Shown here one piece after another: positions 1-8,497 of a DNA stretch of 45,174 nucleotides. Source of the stretch: Chloroflexota bacterium (GTDB lineage Bacteria; Chloroflexota; Dehalococcoidia; Lucifugimonadales; Lucifugimonadaceae); the NCBI GenBank assembly GCA_022564545.1, contig JADFLG010000006.1, positions 1-45,174 on the forward strand, given 5' to 3'. The notes below the pieces were generated by a model, which was given only the letters and a program-made list of their open reading frames with translations, was not told where the DNA came from and did not search any database. The position numbers and the translations under genes are program-made. Every line of letters begins with the position of its first letter. The first letter of the stretch is position 1.

Positions 1-207
1 GGCAGCAACTGCCGCCGACACCAGTGCGCTGATCTCGGCTGCGCTAGGCCCAGCCGGAGCAGCGGCTGGCTGCTGAGCGGCCAGCGCATCTGCCAGATCT
101 TCCTTGGTGAGACCATCGTCGGATGCACACGCGACAGCCACAAACATCATGGCAAATAGCAGGCTGAAACCTAACAACAATCTAGATTTGAGTTTTCCCG
201 TAAACAT
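1..207 (-). CDS. Lipoprotein N-terminus, truncated by window edge (possibly an ABC-transporter substrate-binding protein)
   Basis: Not in the ORF track. Manual reverse translation from ATG at 207-205: MFTGKLKSRLLLGFSLLFAMMFVAVACASDDGLTKEDLADALAAQQPAAAPAGPSAAEISALVSAAVAA; lipobox VAVAC; strong Shine-Dalgarno AAGGAGA just upstream; open to the window edge. Confidence 0.75.
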   Translation of the reverse strand, partial: MFTGKLKSRLLLGFSLLFAMMFVAVACASDDGLTKEDLADALAAQQPAAAPAGPSAAEISALVSAAVAA

Positions 208-433
208 CGTTTGTCTCCTTGAGAGAGCATGCAGGAATTCGCAGCGTCAGAGGGGGTCGATCGGCAATATTGCAGACTTGTTCTGTCTGATGATGCCTTG
301 CTCCGTTCGCTCCGCCGAGCAACGGCCCACACACTAACAGAACCCAAAAGCTTGTCAAACAATAGCTTAATCATGCATTTGACACGTCAAAGGAACTCCG
401 AACAGACATAACACCGGGATGCGACACCTCCGT

Positions 434-533
434 TGACCCTGACCCCGTTTCCGCGCCATCTGGAGGGTTAGAAATCCGGGTTCTGACCTTGCCCCCGTTC
501 CCGCGCCACCTGGAGGGTTAGATTTCCGGGTTC
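434..533. repeat. Two-copy tandem direct repeat, 50-bp period
   Basis: TGACCCTGACCCCGTTTCCGCGCCATCTGGAGGGTTAGAAATCCGGGTTC (434-483) and TGACCTTGCCCCCGTTCCCGCGCCACCTGGAGGGTTAGATTTCCGGGTTC (484-533); second copy overlaps the stop of the IS3 transposase fragment. Confidence 0.85.
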
Positions 534-702
534 ATCCGGCAGCTTCAGCTCCGATAAATTTAATCCTGGCGAACCGGGCCGGAGCCATCTGGCCCAGTGC
601 GCTGTGCGGACGTTCATTGTTGTACTCCTGCCGCCGGTTTTCAACCTTTTGCCGGGCATCGGCAATCGACGGAAACCAATTCTCGTTCGGGCACTCCTGG
701 CG
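532..702 (-). mobile_element. IS3-family transposase (OrfB, integrase core) C-terminal remnant
   Basis: Reverse frame translates to RQECPNENWFPSIADARQKVENRRQEYNNERPHSALGQMAPARFARIKFIGAEAAG*, with the typical IS3 OrfB tail (NENWF...YNxxRPHSALG). Confidence 0.85.
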
Positions 703-806
703 GACCCGGCGCGTGCCAGTGCAAGCGTGTACGCCCGGCCCATGTTGCGGGAACCACCCGTGACGAGAGCGGTTTTGCCTTTAAGATCGAACGGGGACTC
801 CGACAT
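703..806 (-). pseudogene. Short-chain dehydrogenase/reductase N-terminal fragment, truncated at the IS3 junction
   Basis: MSESPFDLKGKTALVTGGSRNMGRAYTLALARAG: SDR Rossmann start (TGGSRxMGRA), then abrupt switch to transposase sequence in another frame; junction approximate. Confidence 0.75.
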
Positions 807-870
807 CTCAAAACCTCTTGCCGCCGGGTGGAGGCGACACGAGCTTGGTATTTGAACTGTAATTTAATTG

Positions 871-2001
871 CTACAGGTCTACTGGTTCGCCACTGGCCGC
901 CGACTCGTAGCCGGCCATGATCACTTCGATGTGATGGACCGCGTCGCGCGCGGTCACCTGCGGAACGGTCCCCGAATCGACACAATCGATGAAGGCCTGG
1001 ATGTCGGAATTTTCGGGCGTGTCGTTCAACGGTAGCCAGCGGTTTTTGGCCCGCGGCTGGACATCACGAGTTGTCGACGACCACATCGACATCGGGTCGA
1101 ACGGGTGCACGGTGGGAGTGTCGAAGGGTGGGTCATCGTTGAAGACCTCGATGTGAGGCTCCCCTTCGCTGAATGTGGCGATGCCTGACGAGCCGATCAT
1201 CGTGATCCGCTGCTGCCCGCTGCGCGGATGGGAGGTCGCACCGATACGCCCGGCGGTGATGCTCGCCACCAGCCCGTCTTCCATCGTGAGGACCAGCGCT
1301 CCGAAATCCTCAACGCCCAGCGCCGCGTGCTCTTTGAAGAAGTAGTTGCCCGTAATGCCATAGACCGTTCTGACCCGCTGCCCGGTCAGCCAGGTAATCA
1401 GCGAGATCGGGTAAACGCCCATGTCGAAGAGCTCTCGCTTGGCCTCCACAAAAGTAAACCTGCCGTCGGAAGGTCTCTCCTGCCGGACGGTGCCGTCCGG
1501 GACGGTGCCGGGTCTGCCTTTTGCCATGAGCATGTCGCAGTGGATCGCCAGCAAATCGCCCATCTCGCCACTGTCGAGCGCCTGCCTGGCTGCGCTCGCC
1601 CAAACGGTCGTGACCTGTGTGAACATCTGGTTCACCACGCCAGCGGCATCGGCAGCATCGGCTATCGTCCGGGCGTCCTCAACAGAGCCCGCAAGCGGTT
1701 TGTCCAGGTAAATATGCTTGCCCGCCCCGGCACACAACCGGGCAACTCGCCCGCGTCGCTCGATGTCGGCGCAAATGCACATGATGTGGACTTCGTCACG
1801 TGCGAGAACTTCTTCGAGCTGCAGGTAAGGCACACCCAACTCGCTCGCCAGCAGGCGGTTCAGACCCTCCCGGTACTCTGGAAGTCCCGGCTCATCCGCA
1901 ACTGCGATCAACTCACAGCGGGGGTCGGCGACGAAAGACCGGGCATAGCCCTCAAGGTGAGTCCGATTCCCGCCGACAGCGACAACTCCAAACTTAGCCA
2001 C
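871..2001 (-). CDS. Gfo/Idh/MocA family oxidoreductase
   Basis: 376 aa; Rossmann N-terminus, YLDKPLAGSVEDA motif and typical C-terminal domain; GTG start. Confidence 0.85.
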   Translation of the reverse strand: MAKFGVVAVGGNRTHLEGYARSFVADPRCELIAVADEPGLPEYREGLNRLLASELGVPYLQLEEVLARDEVHIMCICADIERRGRVARLCAGAGKHIYLDKPLAGSVEDARTIADAADAAGVVNQMFTQVTTVWASAARQALDSGEMGDLLAIHCDMLMAKGRPGTVPDGTVRQERPSDGRFTFVEAKRELFDMGVYPISLITWLTGQRVRTVYGITGNYFFKEHAALGVEDFGALVLTMEDGLVASITAGRIGATSHPRSGQQRITMIGSSGIATFSEGEPHIEVFNDDPPFDTPTVHPFDPMSMWSSTTRDVQPRAKNRWLPLNDTPENSDIQAFIDCVDSGTVPQVTARDAVHHIEVIMAGYESAASGEPVDL

Positions 2002-2370
2002 TTAGTCCGACCGGCTTTCTGAGTCGCCAATCTCGTGGTACACAGTCCCGCGTGACCCCATCAACATCATGTTGCCGCCCACCGGACCGTGCGTGCCGGC
2101 GCTGACACTGAGGATGGCGCTCTGCCCGGTCGCCCACTTCAGCGCGGTGACAGTGGGCATGTCCGGACCGCCAACCGAGTAGGTTGAATCCGGTCGACCG
2201 CCGAACCATGCTGACGCCAAGCCCTCGGCTCCCTGCAGGCACCGCCGGGCGTCGGATTCGGAGCCCCGCGTGTGAACAGTCAATCTCAATGCTGCCGGAC
2301 GACCAATGCCACCTTGATCGATGACACGCTGCACAGCGGTCCGCAGCAACTCCCAGTTCCAGTGTTGCAA
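2002..2370 (-). pseudogene. C-terminal fragment of a second Gfo/Idh/MocA-like protein
   Basis: 122 aa: IGRPAALRLTVHTRG...GQSAILSVSAGTHGPVGGNMMLMGSRGTVYHE resembles the C-terminal domain; no Rossmann domain; stop abuts the GTG of the next gene. Confidence 0.5.
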
Positions 2371-2799
2371 ATTTTTACCCTTTTTCTGGCTTCTGGCTTC
2401 AGGCGCGTTGAGATTCCCATGTGATCGACGGTGAACGACTGGCGTCGAGACCGATAATAGCGTGAACCAGTATCAGATAGCGTCCGGCAGCGTCAAGGTG
2501 CGAGCCGGTGCGGCGCAAGTATCCGTTTGGCGATGCACAGGTGGATACGGGTGCCGCCAGGTGCCACAGGCTTTTTTTCTGCGGGTGGCGTGCCATTTTT
2601 GCCGTGGGCAAGATTGTGGCTGATTCGGGGAGGGGCATCTCGCACCGGTGTTCACCAACGAGACCGACTCTCCTCGGTCTCCACCAGAATCACAGGATAG
2701 ACCCTGTCAACGATGTCTCAGACTTTTTTCCATCGGGTGGATCTTCATCCAACTAAACTTAGACCCAGCACGCGGCTGGGCACATGTATGGAATCAGTT

Positions 2800-2874
2800 T
2801 GGTCGGGGAGGCGAGATTCGAACTCACGACCCCCCGCTCCCAAAGCGGGCGCACTACCACTGCGCCACGCCCCG
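2800..2874 (-). tRNA. tRNA-Pro(TGG)
   Basis: Reverse strand CGGGGCGTGGCGCAGTGGTAGTGCGCCCGCTTTGGGAGCGGGGGGTCGTGAGTTCGAATCTCGCCTCCCCGACCA: cloverleaf, TGG anticodon, encoded CCA. Confidence 0.92.
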
Positions 2875-2902
2875 ACCGACAAATAAGTTTTCGTGAGGTA
2901 TT

Positions 2903-3798
2903 GACCAGGGCTAATCGACAATTGAACGAAACCGGTACCAGATGGCAGCATGGAGTGCGATCCGGATACCGTTTTCGTGTAAGCCATATCAGCGAACAGA
3001 GGCTTACATGCAACGGTATGAGTTGAGCACTTCCCAGTGGAGCAGGATCGAAGAGTTCCTGCCGGGGCGGTCGGGAACGGTCGGGGTGACCCAAAGGACA
3101 ACCGCAACTTCGTGAGCGGCGTTCTGTGGGTGCTGCATAGTAGGGCTCACTGGAAAGACCTGCCGGCCGAGTACGGAAAGTGCCAGTCGACTGGTATAAG
3201 CAAAAAGAGCGCACACAAGCGGTTCACGCGCTGGGCCAGGGCCGGGGTCTGGGAGCGGATCTTTCTGACGCTGCTGGCAGACCCCGATAACACATACGTC
3301 ATGATCGACTCGACCGTTGTCCGGGCCCACCAGCAGGCGGTGTGCGGAAAAGGGGGGGCCAAGACCAGGCTGTGGGGCGTTCGAGAGGAGGACTGAGCAC
3401 CAAGATCCATATGGTGACTGACGCCACGGGCCAGCCCATGCGCTTCATCCTCACCGGAGGTCAGGCTGCGGACTTCCCGCAGGGCATACCCCTCCTGAGC
3501 GGGATCACGGCCACCCAAGCGATCGCTGGCAGGGGATATGACAGCGACGGGATCCTGATCTTTGTCGAAGGGCAGGGAGCGACCGCCGTCATACCGCCCA
3601 GGTCCAACCGGAGAGTCATTCGGACGTACGACAGGGAGGTGTACAAGCGGAAGAACCTGATCGAGCGGGCCTTCAACAAACTCAAGAACTGGCGCAGGGT
3701 CGCGACTCGCTATGACCGGAGAAGCCTCTACTTCATGGCCACCCTGCAACTGGCCGCAGCCGTGACCTGGAGCACATCATTGTCGATTAGCCCTCGTC
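2903..3798 (+). mobile_element. IS5-family insertion sequence, about 896 bp, degenerate
   Basis: Imperfect terminal inverted repeats GACCAGGGCTAATCGACAAT (2903-2922) and ATTGTCGATTAGCCCTCGTC (3779-3798), 19/20 matching; contains IS5-type transposase orfA/orfB; no clear target-site duplication. Confidence 0.8.
3037..3396 (+). CDS. IS5-family transposase, OrfA portion
   Basis: KDNRNFVSGVLWVLHSRAHWKDLPAEYGK...VMIDSTVVRAHQQA; the apparent true N-terminus (MQRYELSTSQWSRIEEFLPGRSGTVGVT from ATG 3008) is in another frame. Confidence 0.75.
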   Translation: MEQDRRVPAGAVGNGRGDPKDNRNFVSGVLWVLHSRAHWKDLPAEYGKCQSTGISKKSAHKRFTRWARAGVWERIFLTLLADPDNTYVMIDSTVVRAHQQAVCGKGGAKTRLWGVREED

Positions 3799-3827
3799 CC
3801 CACCGTCACCGACATGTGAAGGCGTAA
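3342..3827 (+). CDS. IS5-family transposase, OrfB (DDE) portion
   Basis: GRSRGGLSTKIHMVTDATGQPMRFILTGGQAAD...KRKNLIERAFNKLKNWRRVATRYDR; -1 frame relative to OrfA; overlap holds an A4G7 run. Confidence 0.8.
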   Translation: MRKRGGQDQAVGRSRGGLSTKIHMVTDATGQPMRFILTGGQAADFPQGIPLLSGITATQAIAGRGYDSDGILIFVEGQGATAVIPPRSNRRVIRTYDREVYKRKNLIERAFNKLKNWRRVATRYDRRSLYFMATLQLAAAVTWSTSLSISPRPHRHRHVKA

Positions 3828-4010
3828 GGACGCCTGGCGGGGGCCGCCAGAGCCCTTTTGCCCCTGAGTTCGGCACAACTTATGCCGGGCATTCCGTCCG
3901 GCAGACAACGTTAAGTTATGCTCTGGTTTTCGACGCTTATGAGGTCATCGAAGTTGCGGACAGTTTGCATCCATTTGCTTGATCTGGTCAGTCAGTAAAC
4001 GGAGGAGTGC

Positions 4011-4622
4011 ATGTGTGGGCTCGGTTCGATTCGGTTTTCACTTCTGGTACTGCTATTACTCGCAATAATTGCTTGTGCCACAGACTCAGATGAGCCCTTC
4101 CCGACCATTCCATCACTAGAACTTTTTGAAGTAAAGACGGCGACACCGGCTCCCGTGGCCACGAGTACCTCTGTACCCACTGCCACGCCCGAACCGCCTG
4201 CCGCTCCAATGACTCCTGCGACACCACCAGAACCCGGTTCTGATGAAGGGCAGATTATGGCGGTACTTGAAAAGCAGGTAGGCGTGGTCAACGCCGCAGA
4301 CTTTGTGGCCTTTCAAAAAACCTGCACTCCCACCGCGAAAAAGCTCCCGACGATCTCCTATTTGAAGTACCTGTTTGAAGACAACCGGGGCGTGACTGAT
4401 CAGTTCGGCTTGATCAATTTCTCTCCGCAGGGATACAACGTCAGGAACATAGAGGTGACGCTGCTCCGCGCGCCGTTTGCGCAAGCCAGGTTCGATGTAT
4501 ATGACTATGACAGACACATGGGGGCAGCGTCGATGAACTGGAGCGTCACAGAAGGTGAACCCGTGACCCGGACGTTCGAGAAAGTGGACGGCCAGTGGTA
4601 TTCAGAGGTTGCTCCGTGTTAG
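4011..4622 (+). CDS. Putative secreted lipoprotein with Pro/Thr-rich linker and unassigned C-terminal domain
   Basis: Signal peptide with LLLAIIAC lipobox; TPAPVATSTSVPTATPEPP linker; about 120-aa globular C-terminus. Confidence 0.65.
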   Translation: MCGLGSIRFSLLVLLLLAIIACATDSDEPFPTIPSLELFEVKTATPAPVATSTSVPTATPEPPAAPMTPATPPEPGSDEGQIMAVLEKQVGVVNAADFVAFQKTCTPTAKKLPTISYLKYLFEDNRGVTDQFGLINFSPQGYNVRNIEVTLLRAPFAQARFDVYDYDRHMGAASMNWSVTEGEPVTRTFEKVDGQWYSEVAPC

Positions 4623-5035
4623 TAGGCCTGAGGGGCTCAGAGGCCGTTCGATGAATCATCGGAACACTAAGAGGTGCACGCCAGGAGGTGCGCGACAACC
4701 GCCCCGATCGGTCCCTCCCAGTACGGATCCATCCTGGCTGGTTCCGCATTCCATCGTTGAGTTCCGGTCCGGTCCCCTGCCAGTGGTTTGGCAAAAGATT
4801 GGCAAAGCGCCGGGCAAGCGTAGACACGCCAGCGGATCGTCTTCTCAGCGGTGGAACTAACGGGAATCATGGCCCCGGAGCAAGGAGACAATTCCGCCGC
4901 CTGAGAAGAACCGGCAGGTCCTCGGAGTTGACCCCCCACCCCGAAAACCGCGCAAGCTTCATGACGGCGAGGATTCCGGCGGATGCATCAATTCCCGATT
5001 CTGGCATCCAACCGTCTGACCAATGGTTTGGCCGA

Positions 5036-5968
5036 CTACCGGTGCGAACGAGTTCCAGCACTCAAATTGTCACCAGCATCGTCATTAGCGCCGTGGGCGT
5101 GCGATTCGTGGGCGTGAGCGTGCTGCTGCATCTCGGCGATCTGCAGGTGTATCGACCGACTGCTCAACCGCCTCGTAAACGCAACCGCTTCGACGATCAC
5201 CAGCAGGCAGATAGCGGTCAGCACAACGCTGCCGCCGGGAGCGATATCGGCGTAAAAGGCGATCACCATTCCCGTTACGGCCACGAAAACACCGATGGCC
5301 GACGAGGCAAACACGGTCCGGGCCAGGCCGCCGGTAATTCTCAGGCTGATAATCACGGGTATAACGATCAACGCGCCGACAAGCAGCAGGCCAACCACAC
5401 GCATCGAAACCGTAATTGTCGCCCCGGTGAGAACGGCCAGCCCGAGATTCAGCAGGTGCACCCGGACCCCGTTGATCCTTGCGAGGTCGGTATCGAACGT
5501 CACCTGCGCCAGTTCCGAACTGAACAGCGCCATAAACACAGCGATCACAACCGCAAGCGTCGCCATCCACCAAAGGTCAGTCGTCGAAACGGTCAGAACG
5601 CTCCCGAACAAATACGAGAAAAGCGTGCTGTTGAACCCTTCGGCAATGCTGATCAGAACCACCGCCACAGCCAGCGCCCCGTACAGGAAAACCGCCAGTG
5701 CGGCGTCGCCGGGAAGGAGCCTGCGCATCCTCAGTTCTTCTATAGAAACAGCCGCCCCCGTCGTCGCCACCAGCGCAACGGCAGGTGCGAAGGTCTTTGT
5801 CAGCAGAGCGACCGCCACGCCCGCCAGGGCCACGTGAGAAAGGGTGTCGGCCATTAGCGACAGCCTGCGGAGCACGAGGAACACGCCGAATGCCGGAGCC
5901 GTCGCACCTACGAGCACCGAAGCGAGAATCGCCCGGATCATGAATTCATACTGGAATATCTCTGGCAT
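5036..5968 (-). CDS. znuB: Zinc/manganese ABC transporter permease, ZnuB-like
   Basis: ABC-3 family multi-TM permease adjacent to a ZnuC-like ATPase and Fur-family regulator; His-rich C-terminus HAHAHESHAHG. Confidence 0.85.
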   Translation of the reverse strand: MPEIFQYEFMIRAILASVLVGATAPAFGVFLVLRRLSLMADTLSHVALAGVAVALLTKTFAPAVALVATTGAAVSIEELRMRRLLPGDAALAVFLYGALAVAVVLISIAEGFNSTLFSYLFGSVLTVSTTDLWWMATLAVVIAVFMALFSSELAQVTFDTDLARINGVRVHLLNLGLAVLTGATITVSMRVVGLLLVGALIVIPVIISLRITGGLARTVFASSAIGVFVAVTGMVIAFYADIAPGGSVVLTAICLLVIVEAVAFTRRLSSRSIHLQIAEMQQHAHAHESHAHGANDDAGDNLSAGTRSHR

Positions 5969-5972
5969 CGGC

Positions 5973-6830
5973 TTATCTGTGCGTGTGTTCGGGGTCGTGC
6001 ATCAGCACGTCTACCGGGAAGCCGTACAGGTCTGAAAGCGCCTGTGCGTCGAGCCGGTGCACCGGTCCATGGAAGACGATGTCCCGGTTGATACATGCAA
6101 CTGTCGTCGCCTCGCGCATGACGGCGCCGATATCGTGCGAGACCATGACGATCGTGATTCCCAGGTCCCGGTTAAAACGGCGAATCATGGAGTGGAACTG
6201 TTCTTCTCCCGCGGCGTCGATGCCTGCCACCGGTTCGTCCATGACAAGCAAGTCGGGGCGACTGACAAGCGATCTTGCGATCAGCATTCTCTGCTGCTGG
6301 CCGACCGACAGGTCCGAAACACGCCGGTCTGCAAGTGTCTGAACACCCGCCATTTCCATCGCCTCGTCGACCCGGTCCGACCGTCGGCGCTTGAATATCG
6401 CAAGCGGGTCGAACCCCGAATAGGTTCCGAAATTGACCACTTCCCTCACCGAAGCTGGAAACCTGGATTCTGTCGCCTGCGTTCGCTGTGGCACATACCC
6501 GACGCGGTGCCAGTCGGTGAACCGGTCCGCCGGCACGCCAAAAAGCAACACCCGGCCCGAGGTCGGTTTCAGCAGGCCCAGGGCCAGCTTCATCAGGGTG
6601 GTCTTTCCAGAACCGTTCGGGCCCAGTATTGCTGCAAATTCGCCCGGTGTGATCGAAAAATTTATGTCGCGGACCACCGGCTCGGAGTTGTAGCTAAACC
6701 ACGTCTCGTCGAAACGAATCGGGATTTGATCCGGTGCGAGAGTTTTTGAAGAATCCACGTCGACGTTTTGAGACTCAGTCTCATCTACGTGCACAGAATC
6801 TGCGGTGCGCTCGTGCTCAGACATGGACAC
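5973..6830 (-). CDS. znuC: Metal ABC transporter ATP-binding protein, ZnuC-like
   Basis: Walker A GPNGSGKTT, signature LSVGQQQR, Walker B LLVMDEP; overlaps the Fur-family ORF end. Confidence 0.88.
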   Translation of the reverse strand: MSMSEHERTADSVHVDETESQNVDVDSSKTLAPDQIPIRFDETWFSYNSEPVVRDINFSITPGEFAAILGPNGSGKTTLMKLALGLLKPTSGRVLLFGVPADRFTDWHRVGYVPQRTQATESRFPASVREVVNFGTYSGFDPLAIFKRRRSDRVDEAMEMAGVQTLADRRVSDLSVGQQQRMLIARSLVSRPDLLVMDEPVAGIDAAGEEQFHSMIRRFNRDLGITIVMVSHDIGAVMREATTVACINRDIVFHGPVHRLDAQALSDLYGFPVDVLMHDPEHTHR

Positions 6831-7287
6831 TGAACTTGCCCGTTGCTGATTCGGCCAGGCAGGAATTGCACGTGATGAAGATTTCCATGCGATGGCCGAC
6901 GATATCGCCGTCTATCTCTTTTGCCAGCGAACGCATTACACGCTCGACGGTCGAGTGCCTGAACTCTCCAACGGCACCGCAACTGGAACAGATCGTGTGG
7001 TGGTGGTGTTCAATACGGGCGATGCTGTACATCGGGGCGCCATCGAGGATCGGCAGTTTGCAAAGTGCGCCTGCATCTACCAGGTGACGGATTGTTCTGT
7101 AAACGGTAGCCCTGCCAACGCCGGGCAGGTCCCGGCACAGTTGCTCTGCCGTGAAGGCGCCGTTGAGTTGCTCAATGCGGCCAGTTACAGTCATCCTGGT
7201 CGCAGTCCGTCGCAGGCCGCGGTCTTCCAGGGCATTGCTCAGGTTAACCCCGACCGATTCAACTTTCGACAACGCAGAGGCCGCCAT
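6817..7287 (-). CDS. zur: Fur-family transcriptional regulator, probable Zur
   Basis: GVGRATVYRTIRHLVDAGALCKL helix-turn-helix; IEHHHHTICSSCG metal motif; operon with metal ABC genes. Confidence 0.82.
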   Translation of the reverse strand: MAASALSKVESVGVNLSNALEDRGLRRTATRMTVTGRIEQLNGAFTAEQLCRDLPGVGRATVYRTIRHLVDAGALCKLPILDGAPMYSIARIEHHHHTICSSCGAVGEFRHSTVERVMRSLAKEIDGDIVGHRMEIFITCNSCLAESATGKFSVHV

Positions 7288-7305
7288 AGTTTGACCTTCT
7301 GAAAC

Positions 7306-7320
7306 TGATACCCGGTATCA
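7306..7320. promoter_or_regulatory. Candidate Zur/Fur-family operator
   Basis: Perfect 7-1-7 palindrome TGATACC-C-GGTATCA, 19-33 bp upstream of the zur start. Confidence 0.65.
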
Positions 7321-7477
7321 ATAACTGGGAGATTAAGGCAGTATACATCAGCCACCGGGCGTGCATTCGCAACTAGATGCCAGGCACAGCTCCGCGGGGC
7401 ACGCCAGAGCAGTTCGTTCCCAATATTTCCGGGGGACGTTTTCGGCTTGCCCCGGACCTTGTCGCCAACGGTATCCG

Positions 7478-8248
7478 TCAGTAAGTCCGAACGGTCTCCA
7501 GTAATATCAGCACCGTCCCAATAACCGCAATCACGACTACTGCGCCAACAAGTCTCGACACCGGTTGCTGACCGGTTTGAAGTGTCATACGGGGCGTCCC
7601 GACGAAGCTGAGCGGACTTGTACTGGCAACCAACCGCTCTCTGGGTGCGACCAAAAAGGCGACCAGCGCTCCGGCAATGAGCCCGCCAATATGAGCAGCG
7701 TTGTCAACCCCGCTGACGGACAAACCGAAAACAATGTTTATCCCGACTATCACGCCAATCGATGTCAACTGCTGTCTGCCCACCTGGCCAAGAAGCCGCC
7801 GGTTGAGCAGCAGGTACATCCCAAACGCACCGAATATTCCGAATACCGCCCCACTCGCGCCGACACTGAGATGGGGGCCAGCCACGAAGCTGGCAACGTT
7901 GCCCATGACCCCTGCTGCCAGGTAAATGGCAACGAAGTTGCGGGTCCCGAATATGCGTTCGACCATAGAGCCGAAAATGACGAGACCAAACAGGTTCGTC
8001 AGCAGATGGAAAAAGCCGATGTGCAGAAACATCGGCAGCGCAAGGCGCCAGTACTCGCCTTCAGCAATGAATGGGCCGTACTTGGCACCCCAGTCGATCA
8101 GGTTCTGAATCCCCGCCCGCCCATCGGTACCCCCCGTGATCATGACGCCAATGAAGAACAGGACGTTGATCGCGACAAAAATGCCGGTGGCGGGAGCGCC
8201 GCTTATACTCGCCGCGAGCGGTTGACGTTGACTGGCGTAGTGTCTCAA
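7478..8248 (-). CDS. Rhomboid-family intramembrane serine protease
   Basis: HIGFFHLLTNLFGL, SVGASGAVFGIFGA catalytic Ser motif, NAAHIGGLIAGALVAF catalytic His motif. Confidence 0.92.
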   Translation of the reverse strand: MRHYASQRQPLAASISGAPATGIFVAINVLFFIGVMITGGTDGRAGIQNLIDWGAKYGPFIAEGEYWRLALPMFLHIGFFHLLTNLFGLVIFGSMVERIFGTRNFVAIYLAAGVMGNVASFVAGPHLSVGASGAVFGIFGAFGMYLLLNRRLLGQVGRQQLTSIGVIVGINIVFGLSVSGVDNAAHIGGLIAGALVAFLVAPRERLVASTSPLSFVGTPRMTLQTGQQPVSRLVGAVVVIAVIGTVLILLETVRTY

Positions 8249-8497
8249 TTTACCGGGACCTCTTGAGCGTGACGGGGCCGATATCGGCAGCGTGGAAGGG
8301 GATGCCGTGATGGTTCGGTATGCTGGAGTCTTTCCAGTGGGCCGGCGGGTTCCTGCGAACGTATACTCATCAACTAATTCTGGAGTGACAACCCAACGCT
8401 TTCGTCAGGCAACGGCGTGTCCCGATTGCGATCAGGGCGCTTGAGTGCCAGATGCGGCAACCAGGCCGCCACCTAATCACATTACAGCTTTAGTAAT

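Noticed and set aside
1228-2022. 264-aa plus-strand ORF
   Set aside because: Antisense shadow of the Gfo/Idh/MocA gene.
2648-3214. ORFs overlapping the tRNA-Pro (e.g. GGEIRTHDPPLPKRAHYHCATPRPTN, GAVVVRPLWERGVVSSNLASPTK)
   Set aside because: These are the well-known spurious peptides produced by translating tRNA genes; the tRNA explains the sequence.
4688-5857. 389-aa plus-strand ORF
   Set aside because: Antisense to the well-supported ZnuB permease; His/Arg/Gln-rich composition is typical of a shadow ORF in high-GC DNA.
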